A DNA stretch of 64,000 nt from Cohnella sp. SGD-V74 (GTDB taxonomy: Bacteria > Bacillota > Bacilli > Paenibacillales > Paenibacillaceae). The DNA is taken from assembly GCF_003001675.1 (NCBI RefSeq), contig NZ_PVYW01000001.1:1-64000 (forward strand). Reading direction: 5' to 3'. Position 1 is the stretch's first letter. Every line of letters begins with the position of its first letter. The position numbers and the translations under genes are program-made. Shown here one piece after another: positions 23,623 to 31,508 of this stretch. Under the pieces are notes generated by a model. The model saw only the letters and a program-made list of their open reading frames with translations. It was not told where the DNA came from and searched no databases.

Positions 23623-25710
23623 TTACTGCCCGGCGTCTCCCCCGTCCCCGTCATGGTCCGAATAGTCTTCGATGTGTTCGTCCACCGGCGGCTCTCCGTC
23701 GCCGGAGTCGCCCGGATCGGGATCCGGCGACGTCGATGCGGGTATATTCCGATCGTCGTAGTAGACCGGCTCGGATTTCAGGAATACGCCGTCGCGCATA
23801 ATGGTGATCAATCCGGTCTTATCCGGGGACAGGATGAGCTTGACCGGGAACGAAGTCGTCGAGCTGATCCTCTTCGATACGTTCACGATATTGTCTCCCG
23901 TCGCGTCGGAATACAGAATCTGAATATCGCTCGGCTGTCCTTCCACGGCCGGAGAGACGGTGACCTCCAGCTTCTTCTCCAGAGCGTCCGCCGGGAATCC
24001 GCTGCTGACCCAGATTTGCACTTTCGTTTTCGGAGTGACCATCTCGTCCTTATTGGCCGGGAATTGCTTAAACACTTCGTCCTTCGGCGTGCTGTAGCTC
24101 GGCTCGCGGAATACTTCCTGCAGCACAAGGTTTTCCCGCTCGATCATCGCTTTGGCTTCGTTCTCCAGCTTGCCAATCAAGTCCGGCATCGGGAACGCTT
24201 CCTCGCCTTTGCTGACGACCAGCGTGATTTTCGTCGTTGCCGAGGTCGGATCGAACTTGGCTTCGGCCTCGGGAATCTGATCGAGAACCGTTCCCGGCTC
24301 GCTCTCGTTGTGCCTGTCGACGGACAAAATGTTGTTCGGATTAACTCCCATCGCCTGAAGCTGAGCGACCGCCGCATCGTACTGCAGTCCGGTCAGCGCC
24401 GGCATCGGCGGAAGCTCCTTCTCTTTGCCGACCGTCAGTTCGATCGGAGAGCCTTCCTTGGCCACGACGTCTTTCTTCGACTGGTCGATGACCTTGTCGT
24501 ATTTCTTGTCGTCGTCGACCTCTACGTAGTTAATGGGGTCCACAATCTGGAACCCGGCCGTGGTCAAAATTTCGATCGCCCTCTGCTCCGTTTCGCCGAT
24601 GACGTTCGGAACCTCGACGTCTTCGTTGGTTACGCCCTTCAGCAGAGTGACCGCCCAGATAAGCACGCCGATCAGCACGACGGCTATGACGCCCAGTACG
24701 GTCGGCAACACCCACCTGCGCTTGCCCTGTTCCCCATCGTCTTCGTTCCAGCGCTCCTCTGCAGAGGAGGTTTTGATCGCCGGAGCTTCGATCGTATTGC
24801 GCATATCGGGCCGGATCGCCGGCACGACCCTCGTCTTGTCCTGCTCGTCATCGTCGTCGCTGGCGTATTGCCGTGCCGGTTCGTTCAGCCGATCCGGCCG
24901 CATGCACGTTTCCAGATCGCGCTGCATTTCCTTGGCCGACTGGTAGCGCTCCTGCGGATTTTTGCGCATCGCCCGGAGAATGATGTTTTCCACGCTTTGC
25001 GGAATGTACGGGTTCACCAGCCGCGGCTGCTCGAACGGCTCCTGCAGATGCTTCAGCGCGACGCTGATCGGGCTTTCTCCCAGGAACGGAAGCCTTCCGG
25101 TCAGCATCTGGTACAGCACGATACCGAGCGAGTACAGGTCCGACTTCTCTCCGGTGGCGACGCCTTTGGCATGCTCCGGGGAGAAATAATGAACGGAACC
25201 GATGACGGAGCCGGTCTGCGTAATCGTCGAAGAAGTAACGGCGCGGGCGATGCCGAAGTCCGTCACCTTGACGCGGCCGTTGTTGCCGATCAGGATGTTG
25301 TGAGGCTTAATATCGCGATGGATGATTTGATTATGATGGGCGTGCTCCAGGGCGTCGCAAATTTGCACGGCGAATCTCACCGCTTCTTCCGCCTGCAGAG
25401 GAGCCCGTTCGCGAATGATTTCGTTCAGATTGGCACCGTCGACGAATTCCATAACGATGTAATGCGTATCGTCGACTTGTCCGACGTCGTAGATGCTGAC
25501 GATGTTCGGATGGGACAACGACGCCGCGGCCTGGGCTTCGCGCCGGAATCTCTTGATGAAATCGTCGTCGTGGGTAAACTGCTGACGCAGCACCTTCACC
25601 GCCACGAAACGGTTCAGCAGCAAATCCTTCGCTTTATAGACGAGGGCCATGCCTCCGCCGCCGACTCGAGCCAGCAGTTCGTAACGTCCGCCGAGCGTAT
25701 GTCCGATCAT
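23623..25710 (-). CDS. prkC: Membrane Ser/Thr protein kinase with PASTA repeats
   Basis: A 695-residue Hanks-type kinase that senses muropeptides and signals in germination and growth. The kinase domain occupies ~10-270 (GGGGMALVY, Lys39, HRDIKPHN at 131-138, DFGIARA). One membrane span lies near 340-360 (WVLPTVLGVIAVVLIGVLIW). Outside are three clear PASTA repeats (VPNVIGETEQRAIEIL, MPALTGLQYDAAVAQL, MPDLIGKLENEAKAMI). A further beta-rich segment and an acidic, Asp/Gly-rich tail follow; the tail is longer than in B. subtilis. The start overlaps the phosphatase stop by four bases. Confidence 0.97.
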   Translation of the reverse strand: MIGHTLGGRYELLARVGGGGMALVYKAKDLLLNRFVAVKVLRQQFTHDDDFIKRFRREAQAAASLSHPNIVSIYDVGQVDDTHYIVMEFVDGANLNEIIRERAPLQAEEAVRFAVQICDALEHAHHNQIIHRDIKPHNILIGNNGRVKVTDFGIARAVTSSTITQTGSVIGSVHYFSPEHAKGVATGEKSDLYSLGIVLYQMLTGRLPFLGESPISVALKHLQEPFEQPRLVNPYIPQSVENIILRAMRKNPQERYQSAKEMQRDLETCMRPDRLNEPARQYASDDDDEQDKTRVVPAIRPDMRNTIEAPAIKTSSAEERWNEDDGEQGKRRWVLPTVLGVIAVVLIGVLIWAVTLLKGVTNEDVEVPNVIGETEQRAIEILTTAGFQIVDPINYVEVDDDKKYDKVIDQSKKDVVAKEGSPIELTVGKEKELPPMPALTGLQYDAAVAQLQAMGVNPNNILSVDRHNESEPGTVLDQIPEAEAKFDPTSATTKITLVVSKGEEAFPMPDLIGKLENEAKAMIERENLVLQEVFREPSYSTPKDEVFKQFPANKDEMVTPKTKVQIWVSSGFPADALEKKLEVTVSPAVEGQPSDIQILYSDATGDNIVNVSKRISSTTSFPVKLILSPDKTGLITIMRDGVFLKSEPVYYDDRNIPASTSPDPDPGDSGDGEPPVDEHIEDYSDHDGDGGDAGQ

Positions 25711-26474
25711 GCCGATTCTCCTCCCGCGGCGTATGCCCGTCCGCCGTCCGCGACAAGCACAACCGTAATGTTATCGTCCCCGCCCGCTACGAGGGCCAGA
25801 TCGATCAACTGCTGGGCCTGCTGGTCCAGGTCGGCGCCCGGATGCTCCAGCGCGGCCTGCACCTCGGAAGGCTCCACCAATCCGCTCAGCCCGTCGCTGC
25901 ACAGCAGCAGAACATCCCCGCTCCGCCAATCGATAATCTGGACATCCGCGTCAACTTCCCGATCCGTTCCCAGCGCTCTCGTCAGCACGTTGCGGCGCGG
26001 ATGATGAGCCGCCTCCTGCGGGGTCAGCTGGCCGGATTTCGTCAGCTCGTTCACCAGCGTGTGGTCTTCCGTCAGCAGCTCAAGCCGCCCGCCGCGCAGC
26101 CGATACGCCCGGCTGTCGCCGATATGCCCGATGAGTCCGGCGTCTCCCCGAATCATCGCCATGACGACGGTCGTGCCCATGTTGTGGTACTGGTCGTTAA
26201 GCGACGCCGTATCGAACACGGTTTTGTTGGCTTGGCGTATGATCTCCCTGAGCTTGGGGACGCTATCGGCTACGGACGCCGCATGCTCCCAGGTTTGCAG
26301 GGATTGAACCAGGCTGTCCACGGCGAGCGAGCTGGCTACATCGCCCGCGCGATGGCCGCCCATTCCGTCGGCGACGATCGCCGCCGTCCACCCGCCCGGG
26401 AGAACGCCGCTCCAAGCCTGGTCTTCATTGACTTGCCGGACTTTGCCGACATGACTTCGCAATACCGTTAACAT
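25707..26474 (-). CDS. prpC: PP2C-type Ser/Thr phosphatase (Stp/PrpC)
   Basis: A 255-residue metal-dependent PP2C phosphatase that reverses PrkC phosphorylation. Motifs are RQVNEDQAW, VADGMGGHRAGDVAS, IGHIGDSRAYRL and LLLCSDGLSGLV, the usual metal-binding Asp residues. It ends four bases into prkC, so kinase and phosphatase are coupled. It begins six bases after rlmN, keeping the rlmN-prpC-prkC order. Confidence 0.96.
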   Translation of the reverse strand: MLTVLRSHVGKVRQVNEDQAWSGVLPGGWTAAIVADGMGGHRAGDVASSLAVDSLVQSLQTWEHAASVADSVPKLREIIRQANKTVFDTASLNDQYHNMGTTVVMAMIRGDAGLIGHIGDSRAYRLRGGRLELLTEDHTLVNELTKSGQLTPQEAAHHPRRNVLTRALGTDREVDADVQIIDWRSGDVLLLCSDGLSGLVEPSEVQAALEHPGADLDQQAQQLIDLALVAGGDDNITVVLVADGGRAYAAGGESA

Positions 26475-26480
26475 CTCGCA

Positions 26481-27575
26481 TCACCCCGTCGTCGTCTCCA
26501 TATGCTTCGCCCGCAGCTGGCCGCACGCCGCCGCGATGTCATGGCCTTGTTCCCTGCGAATCGTTACGTTCACGTTTTTCTTCTGCAACACTCGCTGGAA
26601 TTCGAAAATATCGTCCCGGGGCGTTCTGACGTAGTTGCGTTCCGGTACATAGTTGACGGGAATCAGATTGACGTGGCACAGCATATCCTTCAGAACTTCT
26701 CCGAGTTCCTCCGCATGCTCCGGCCGATCGTTCATGCCTCCGATCAACGCATATTCGAACGTGATTCTTCTGCCCGTTTTCTCGATATAGTATTTGCAGG
26801 CGTCGATAACGTCCGCGAACGGATACCTCCGGTTGACCGGCATCAGCTTCGAGCGCAGCGCATCGTTCGGCGCATGGATCGAGATCGCCAGATTGATCTG
26901 CGTGTTCTCGTCCGCGAACCGGATCATGTTCGGCACGATGCCGCTCGTAGACACCGTAATATGCCTTGCCCCGATGTTAAGTCCTTTCGGATGGATCATC
27001 GTCCGCAGGAAGCTCATCGTCGCGTCGTAATTCTCGAACGGTTCGCCGATGCCCATAATGACGATGCTAGACACCCGTTCGTCCAGCGGATCGAGAATTT
27101 GCTGGGCCTTCACGACCTGCGCGATAATCTCTCCCGCGGTCAGGCTCCGCTTCAGGCCGCCCAGCGTCGAAGCGCAGAACGTGCAGCCGATCCGGCAGCC
27201 GACCTGCGTCGTGACGCAGACGCTGTTCCCATAATTGTGCCGCATGATTACCGTTTCAATCGCGTGATTGTCCTGCAGGCCGAACAGAAACTTGACCGTT
27301 CCGTCCTTGGACTCGAACTTGGCAATCTCCGTCAGCGTCACGAACCGGAAGCTCGCGCTAAGTTTATCTCTGAGCGGCTTCGGCAAGTTCGTCATCTCTT
27401 CGAACGAATTCACTCTCTTTACGTACAGCCAGTCGAAAATTTGCCCCGCGCGGAACGCGGGTTCCCCCTGCTCCTTGATCCAGTCCTGGATTTGCTCCAA
27501 CGATAAATCGTAAATAAACGGATTGAGTTGTTCTTCTGGATTATGTTTGACTTTCTCCAACTTCGTCACCACCAT
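26481..27575 (-). CDS. rlmN: 23S rRNA (adenine(2503)-C(2))-methyltransferase RlmN
   Basis: A 364-residue radical-SAM enzyme that methylates A2503 of 23S rRNA and A37 of some tRNAs. The Fe-S cluster motif CX3CX2C is at 127, 131 and 134 (GCRIGCTFC). [13 protein letters not shown] and the C-terminal [11 protein letters not shown] carry the methyl-carrier Cys. The ribosome binding site before 27575 is weak, but the length fits the family. It is 20 bases after rsmB. Confidence 0.97.
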   Translation of the reverse strand: MVVTKLEKVKHNPEEQLNPFIYDLSLEQIQDWIKEQGEPAFRAGQIFDWLYVKRVNSFEEMTNLPKPLRDKLSASFRFVTLTEIAKFESKDGTVKFLFGLQDNHAIETVIMRHNYGNSVCVTTQVGCRIGCTFCASTLGGLKRSLTAGEIIAQVVKAQQILDPLDERVSSIVIMGIGEPFENYDATMSFLRTMIHPKGLNIGARHITVSTSGIVPNMIRFADENTQINLAISIHAPNDALRSKLMPVNRRYPFADVIDACKYYIEKTGRRITFEYALIGGMNDRPEHAEELGEVLKDMLCHVNLIPVNYVPERNYVRTPRDDIFEFQRVLQKKNVNVTIRREQGHDIAAACGQLRAKHMETTTG

Positions 27576-27595
27576 TCGTTCATTTTATCATAAAA

Positions 27596-28996
27596 TCAGC
27601 CGTTTTGCTTCCGCAGCCGCGCGATGAAGAAGCCGTCGCTTCCGAACATATCGGGCAGCAGCTGCAGCATGCCCTCGAATGGCTCCGTCGCGACTCCCGC
27701 TTCGCGAAGAGGCCCCAGCGTCTCCTCGGTCCAGCCCTCGGGTTCGAGGGAAAACGCCGGATGGCGCTGCAGGAACAGCCGAACCGCGTTCTCGTTCTCT
27801 TCCGGGGCGATCGTACACGTGCTGTAGACGAGTGTGCCGCCGGGCTTGACCAGCGCTTGAACCCGGTCGAGCAGACGGCTTTGCAGCTCAGATAGGGAGC
27901 CGATATCCGCCTCGGACTTGTTCCACTTGATTTCCGGTTTGCGGCGAATGACTCCAAGCCCGGAGCACGGAGCGTCGAGCAGGACGACGTCGAACGATTC
28001 CGGCTCAAGCTTGTCGGCCAGCTCCAGCGCATCCGCCGTCATCGTCCGGACTGCCGTAAGGTTAAGCCGTTCGGCCTGCTGCTTGATCAGCGCCTCTTTG
28101 TGAGGATGCACATCGTTGGCGACGATCGTTCCTTCGTCGCGCATCTTCTCGGCAAGGTGAGTCGTCTTGCCTCCCGGCGCGGCGCAGCAGTCCAGCACAC
28201 GCATGCCCGGACGCGGGTCGGCGACGGACGCTACGAGCATCGAGCTCTCGTCCTGAACGGTAAGAGAGCCTTGCTTATACCACTCGCTATGTACAAGATT
28301 GCCCGTCCGACTCGCGATAATTCCTTCCGGCGCCAGCCGCGACGGGGCGGCTTCGATGCCGGCGTCCGCCATCTCCGCAAGCACCCGCTCGCGCGTCGTC
28401 TTCAGCGGATTGATCCGCGCGGAGACGTGCGGCGGCTCGTTGTTGGCGGCGCACATCCGCTCGGCGGCCGCTTCGCCGAATTCGGCCAGCCACCGCTCCA
28501 CCAGCCAGAGCGGATGGCTGTGCTCAAGCGCAATCCGTTCCGCCGGCGTCAGTCCTTGCGGCAGCGGGGCCGCGAAGCCTTCCCTTAGGACGGCGCGCAG
28601 CACGCCGTTAACGAGGCCGCCGATCCCGGCGTGCCCGCGCTTCTTCGCGATCCCGACCGCCTCGTCGACGACGGCGTGGGCGGGGACGCGGGTCAGCCAG
28701 CGCAGCTGGTAGTAGCTCATTCTCAGCAGAGCTCGCACCCACGGCTCTATTTTTTTGGGCCAACCTTTCACCCGGCTTTGCAGCGCATGGTCAATCGTAT
28801 TGAGCCGCTGAATCGTCCCGTACGCCAACTCGGTCGCCAGCGCCGCATCCGGCCGCGACAACCCCGCGGCCTGAATCGCCTGATTCAGCTCCAGTCCGCT
28901 GTACGCCCCCCGCGTCTCCACATTATGCAGCACGCTCATCGCCACTTCGCGCGCCCCCTGCGGCTTCCCGCCGGGCAATCGTATCGTCTTCGTCAT
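27596..28996 (-). CDS. rsmB: 16S rRNA (cytosine(967)-C(5))-methyltransferase RsmB
   Basis: A 466-residue enzyme with an N-terminal NusB-like domain (EVAMSVLHNVETRGAYSG, LATELAYGTIQR) and a C-terminal RNA m5C methyltransferase. SAM-binding VLDCCAAPGGKTTHLAEKM and the two catalytic Cys motifs LLDAPCSGLGVIRR and YSTCTIAPEENE are intact. The ATG at 28996 is placed nine bases after AAAGG; an ATG three codons upstream overlaps that site. A 549-base gap with tandem repeats separates it from fmt, so it may have its own promoter. Confidence 0.97.
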   Translation of the reverse strand: MTKTIRLPGGKPQGAREVAMSVLHNVETRGAYSGLELNQAIQAAGLSRPDAALATELAYGTIQRLNTIDHALQSRVKGWPKKIEPWVRALLRMSYYQLRWLTRVPAHAVVDEAVGIAKKRGHAGIGGLVNGVLRAVLREGFAAPLPQGLTPAERIALEHSHPLWLVERWLAEFGEAAAERMCAANNEPPHVSARINPLKTTRERVLAEMADAGIEAAPSRLAPEGIIASRTGNLVHSEWYKQGSLTVQDESSMLVASVADPRPGMRVLDCCAAPGGKTTHLAEKMRDEGTIVANDVHPHKEALIKQQAERLNLTAVRTMTADALELADKLEPESFDVVLLDAPCSGLGVIRRKPEIKWNKSEADIGSLSELQSRLLDRVQALVKPGGTLVYSTCTIAPEENENAVRLFLQRHPAFSLEPEGWTEETLGPLREAGVATEPFEGMLQLLPDMFGSDGFFIARLRKQNG

Positions 28997-29104
28997 CCTT
29001 CGCATCCTTTATCTGCTTGATTCTTTGTTTTCGCATCTCTGGAATAGCTTCGCGGGACGTCCCGCGCACTTGCTTGCCCTTGCTTGCCCCGGTGCTCGCC
29101 AATC

Positions 29105-29247
29105 ACTCCCGGTCCCCGAGCGCCGAGGCACTTTTTTGGCCTACGCACTCTTCGCACACTCCCGGTCGCCCAGCGTCGAGGCACTTTTTTGGCCTCCGCA
29201 CTCGTCACTCACTCCCGGTCCCCGAGCGCCGAGGCACTTTTTGGGCC
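29105..29247. repeat. 53-bp tandem direct repeat, three copies (third partial)
   Basis: Copies start at 29105, 29158 and 29211, an exact 53-base period. The shared core runs from ACTCCCGGTC through GAGGCACTTTTT to GGCC. Copies 1 and 3 agree best over the first 31 bases, and copy 2 has a few substitutions. The repeat lies between rsmB and fmt. It is not a convincing gene, although one minus-strand frame repeats KKCLGARGPGV. Confidence 0.9.
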
Positions 29248-29545
29248 GCTGCCCTATCCATCTACTTTTCCCCGGATCCGATTCTAACACGCCTTTATAC
29301 ACACGATAGAGCAAATAGTTGCGTTTAAGGCTGCTCTCGTCACCGCATTCTCGCGGGCCGGCTCCTCGAAGCACAGCCCAATTGTCGACGATCCGCCGTA
29401 AAGCGGGACTCTTCGCAAGTTCGTTTTATTCCAGAGGGAACGCGTTTCCGTCTTCAGGCAAGTTGTTTTCAGCCCGCCAATTGTCGAACTTCCCCTATCG
29501 GGCCCGCAACGCACAACTCGCCGAACCATCAAAAAAAGCCCGGGG
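29248..29545. other. Intergenic stretch before fmt, no gene seen
   Basis: This is about 300 bases between the tandem repeat and the fmt stop. No frame has a start signal and family-like composition. TTGTCGAACTTCCCCT at 29481-29496 is identical to the right flank of the element at 31333-31502 and may be a remnant. The stretch must contain any separate rsmB promoter. Confidence 0.45.
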
Positions 29546-30499
29546 TTACCCGAGCGTCTTGCCGGGAGCCAGTCGGGCTCCTTTGGCGAACTCCGATGCT
29601 TTCAGCGCTTTTTTGCCGGCCGGCTGGACGTCCGTCAGCACGATGCTGCCGTCGCCGGTCCGCACGCGAATGCCGAACGCTCCTGTCTCCAGTACCGCTC
29701 CTGGAGCGAACGCGGTCCACTCGGAACGCAGTTCAGCATCCGACGGGCCTGGGACAGCGCAGCCCCACACCTTAAACACTTCACCGTCCATAAAAGTAAA
29801 GCCGCCCGCCATCGGATTAAGCCCTCTCACCCGGTCGAAAATCCGCCGCGCGCTCTGGCTCCAATCCAGCTTCTCGTCCTCGCGGGACAAATTCGGCGCA
29901 TACGTCGCTTCCTCGCCTGCTTGCGGCGTACGTCCTGCCGTGCCGCCTTCGATTCGCGGCAGCCATTCCAACAGCAGCGCCGAGCCGGCCTCGCTCAGCT
30001 TCTCGAACATCGTGCCCGCCGTGTCTTCATCCGTAATCGGCACTTCGACTTTGGCGATCATATCCCCGGTGTCGAGCCCTTCCGCCATGTACATCAGCGT
30101 CACGCCAGTCACCTTCTCGCCTTCGATGATCGAACGCTGGATCGGCGCCCCGCCCCGATACTTCGGAAGCAGCGAGCCGTGCACGTTGATGCACCCGAGG
30201 CGCGGCAGCTCAAGCACCGCCTTCGGCAAAATTTGTCCGTACGCAGCCGTCACGATCAGATCCGGCGCGATCTCCGTCACTGCGGCGACGCCTTCCGGCG
30301 AGCGCAGCTTCTCCGGCTGCAGCACCGGCAAGCCCCGCTCCAGCGCGAACGCTTTGACCGGCGGCGGCGTCAATTCCCTTTTCCGGCCCTTCGGCCGGTC
30401 CGGCTGCGTCACGACCGCCGCTACCTCGTAGCCGCGCTCCAGCAGCGCCGAGAGCGAAGGCACCGCGAACTGCGGCGTTCCCATAAACAAAATCTTCAT
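29546..30499 (-). CDS. fmt: Methionyl-tRNA formyltransferase
   Basis: A 317-residue enzyme that formylates initiator Met-tRNA. It begins MKILFMGTPQFAVPSL and contains LLPKYRGGAPIQRSIIEG and GVTLMYMAEGLDTGDMI (catalytic Asn/His/Asp region modified to the family pattern), with a C-terminal OB-like domain. The ATG at 30499 follows GGAG and starts one base after the def stop. A start four codons upstream would overlap def. This is the standard def-fmt pair. Confidence 0.97.
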   Translation of the reverse strand: MKILFMGTPQFAVPSLSALLERGYEVAAVVTQPDRPKGRKRELTPPPVKAFALERGLPVLQPEKLRSPEGVAAVTEIAPDLIVTAAYGQILPKAVLELPRLGCINVHGSLLPKYRGGAPIQRSIIEGEKVTGVTLMYMAEGLDTGDMIAKVEVPITDEDTAGTMFEKLSEAGSALLLEWLPRIEGGTAGRTPQAGEEATYAPNLSREDEKLDWSQSARRIFDRVRGLNPMAGGFTFMDGEVFKVWGCAVPGPSDAELRSEWTAFAPGAVLETGAFGIRVRTGDGSIVLTDVQPAGKKALKASEFAKGARLAPGKTLG

Positions 30500-30500
30500 T

Positions 30501-30992
30501 TTAATCTCCATCCTGCTCCTGATCTTCCGGTTTGCGAGCCTCGTACACGGATTCCGCCGAGTCGATGAACAGTACGCCGTTCAAATGATCGACCTCGTGC
30601 TGGAACGCCCTGGACAAAAACTCCGTGCTATCGTATTGGATCGGCTTGCCGTGTCGGTCCTGTCCTTTGATTACGATCCGGTTCGCCCGCTTAACGTCGC
30701 CTTGAAGGCCTGGAATGCTCAGGCAGCCCTCAGGCCCAAGCTGTTCGCCTTCCGCGAGGACGATCTCGGGATTGACCATCTCGATGAGCTCGTGTTCGTC
30801 TCCGACGTCGACGACGATGACTCGCTTCGAAATGCCGATCTGCGGGGCCGCAAGACCAACTCCGTCGGCGTCGTACATCGTGTCCGCCATGTCGTCCAGC
30901 AGCTTGTGCAGATTGGCATTGAATTTCGTCACTTCCTGAGCTCTTTCGCGGAGCACGGGGTCGGGGTGTTTCACGATTAACCGAATGGACAT
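30501..30992 (-). CDS. def: Peptide deformylase
   Basis: A 163-residue metalloenzyme that removes the N-formyl group from new proteins. It has all three motifs: GVGLAAPQIG, EGCLSIPG (Cys ligand) and QHEVDHLNG (two His ligands and catalytic Glu). The start at 30992 gives the usual MSIRLIVKHPDPVLR; seven upstream codons to 31013 overlap the ribosome binding site region. It is followed directly by fmt. A repeat-filled gap of about 500 bases separates it from priA. Confidence 0.97.
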   Translation of the reverse strand: MSIRLIVKHPDPVLRERAQEVTKFNANLHKLLDDMADTMYDADGVGLAAPQIGISKRVIVVDVGDEHELIEMVNPEIVLAEGEQLGPEGCLSIPGLQGDVKRANRIVIKGQDRHGKPIQYDSTEFLSRAFQHEVDHLNGVLFIDSAESVYEARKPEDQEQDGD

Positions 30993-31089
30993 AACGGCAT
31001 CCTTCCTTTTCATTACAGACGTTGTATTGCCACTCTAATCAAGTTCAGCTAGTAAGACCATTCAGAAATAAGAGGTGATCCCGCTCGAA

Positions 31090-31240
31090 GCCGATACAGC
31101 CGGCTTGCAGCTCCAACATCTCCTCTTCTTCCGTTGCAGCCCGACACAATCGGGTTGCAGCCTTGCTAAACCGCTTGTTTGCTGCTCTAACCCGACTCAG
31201 TCGGCTTGCGGTCCCCCGACTATCCGGTTCAATTGGGCAA
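31090..31240. repeat. Degenerate ~50-bp tandem repeat with palindromic cores, three units
   Basis: Units begin at 31090, 31140 and 31191. Each starts with a short palindrome of the form CCGA-NNCANN-TCGG or close to it, followed by TTGCAG/TTGCGG, then a diverged spacer. The ~50-base periodicity and recurring palindrome indicate an old tandem duplication between def and priA. Confidence 0.65.
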
Positions 31241-31317
31241 TGCCCGGCCGAACCCAAGATTCGATGCCGAATCCACTCCCTGCATCAGCTTCGTGATCAA
31301 AACCGGACTTTTTGAAC
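31241..31317 (+). repeat. Half copy of the ~170-bp inverted-repeat element
   Basis: This matches the right half of the element at 31333-31502 (CCCGGCCGAACCCAAGATTC onward, then CAGCTTCGTGATCAAAA) but ends in ACCGGACTTTTTGAAC like the copy at 38.7 kb. The left half is missing. Confidence 0.8.
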
Positions 31318-31332
31318 TTCCCTTCCAATCGA

Positions 31333-31502
31333 GTTCGACAAATTCGCTTTTCAGCACCGAGAAGGTTGGGAGAGGCTTAGGGACCGAGGAACGGAGCGTA
31401 GGCAAACCTACGTGAGTACCGCAGGGCCCGGCCGAACCCAAGATTCGATGCCGAATCTGCTTCTGCGCACCAGCTTCGTGATCAAAAGTGAATTTGTCGA
31501 AC
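31333..31502 (+). repeat. ~170-bp inverted-repeat (MITE-like) element, full copy
   Basis: The ends are GTTCGACAAATTCGCTTTT and its near-perfect inverse AAAAGTGAATTTGTCGAAC. The inside holds a GCGTAGG-CAAA-CCTACG hairpin and GATTCGATGCCGAATC. The whole is homologous to 38718-38885 in opposite orientation, and the right half also occurs at 31241-31317. It has no coding capacity, and no target duplication is evident. Confidence 0.85.
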
Positions 31503-31508
31503 TTCCCC

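Noticed and set aside
23653..26004. Very long plus-strand open frame opposite prkC and prpC
   Set aside because: Antisense shadow of GC-rich genes; composition (Arg, His, Asp) is typical of the complement of these codons.
29051..29066. 16-bp palindrome CGCGGGACGTCCCGCG as terminator
   Set aside because: Perfect palindrome but no loop and no T-run; it is upstream of rsmB, where a terminator has no evident gene to end.
29105..29247. CRISPR array
   Set aside because: Three copies with a 53-base period, no unique spacers between identical repeats, and no cas genes.
29481..29496. Remnant of the ~170-bp element
   Set aside because: A 16-base identity with the right flank of the 31.3-kb copy exists, but no further alignment on either side; kept only as a remark.
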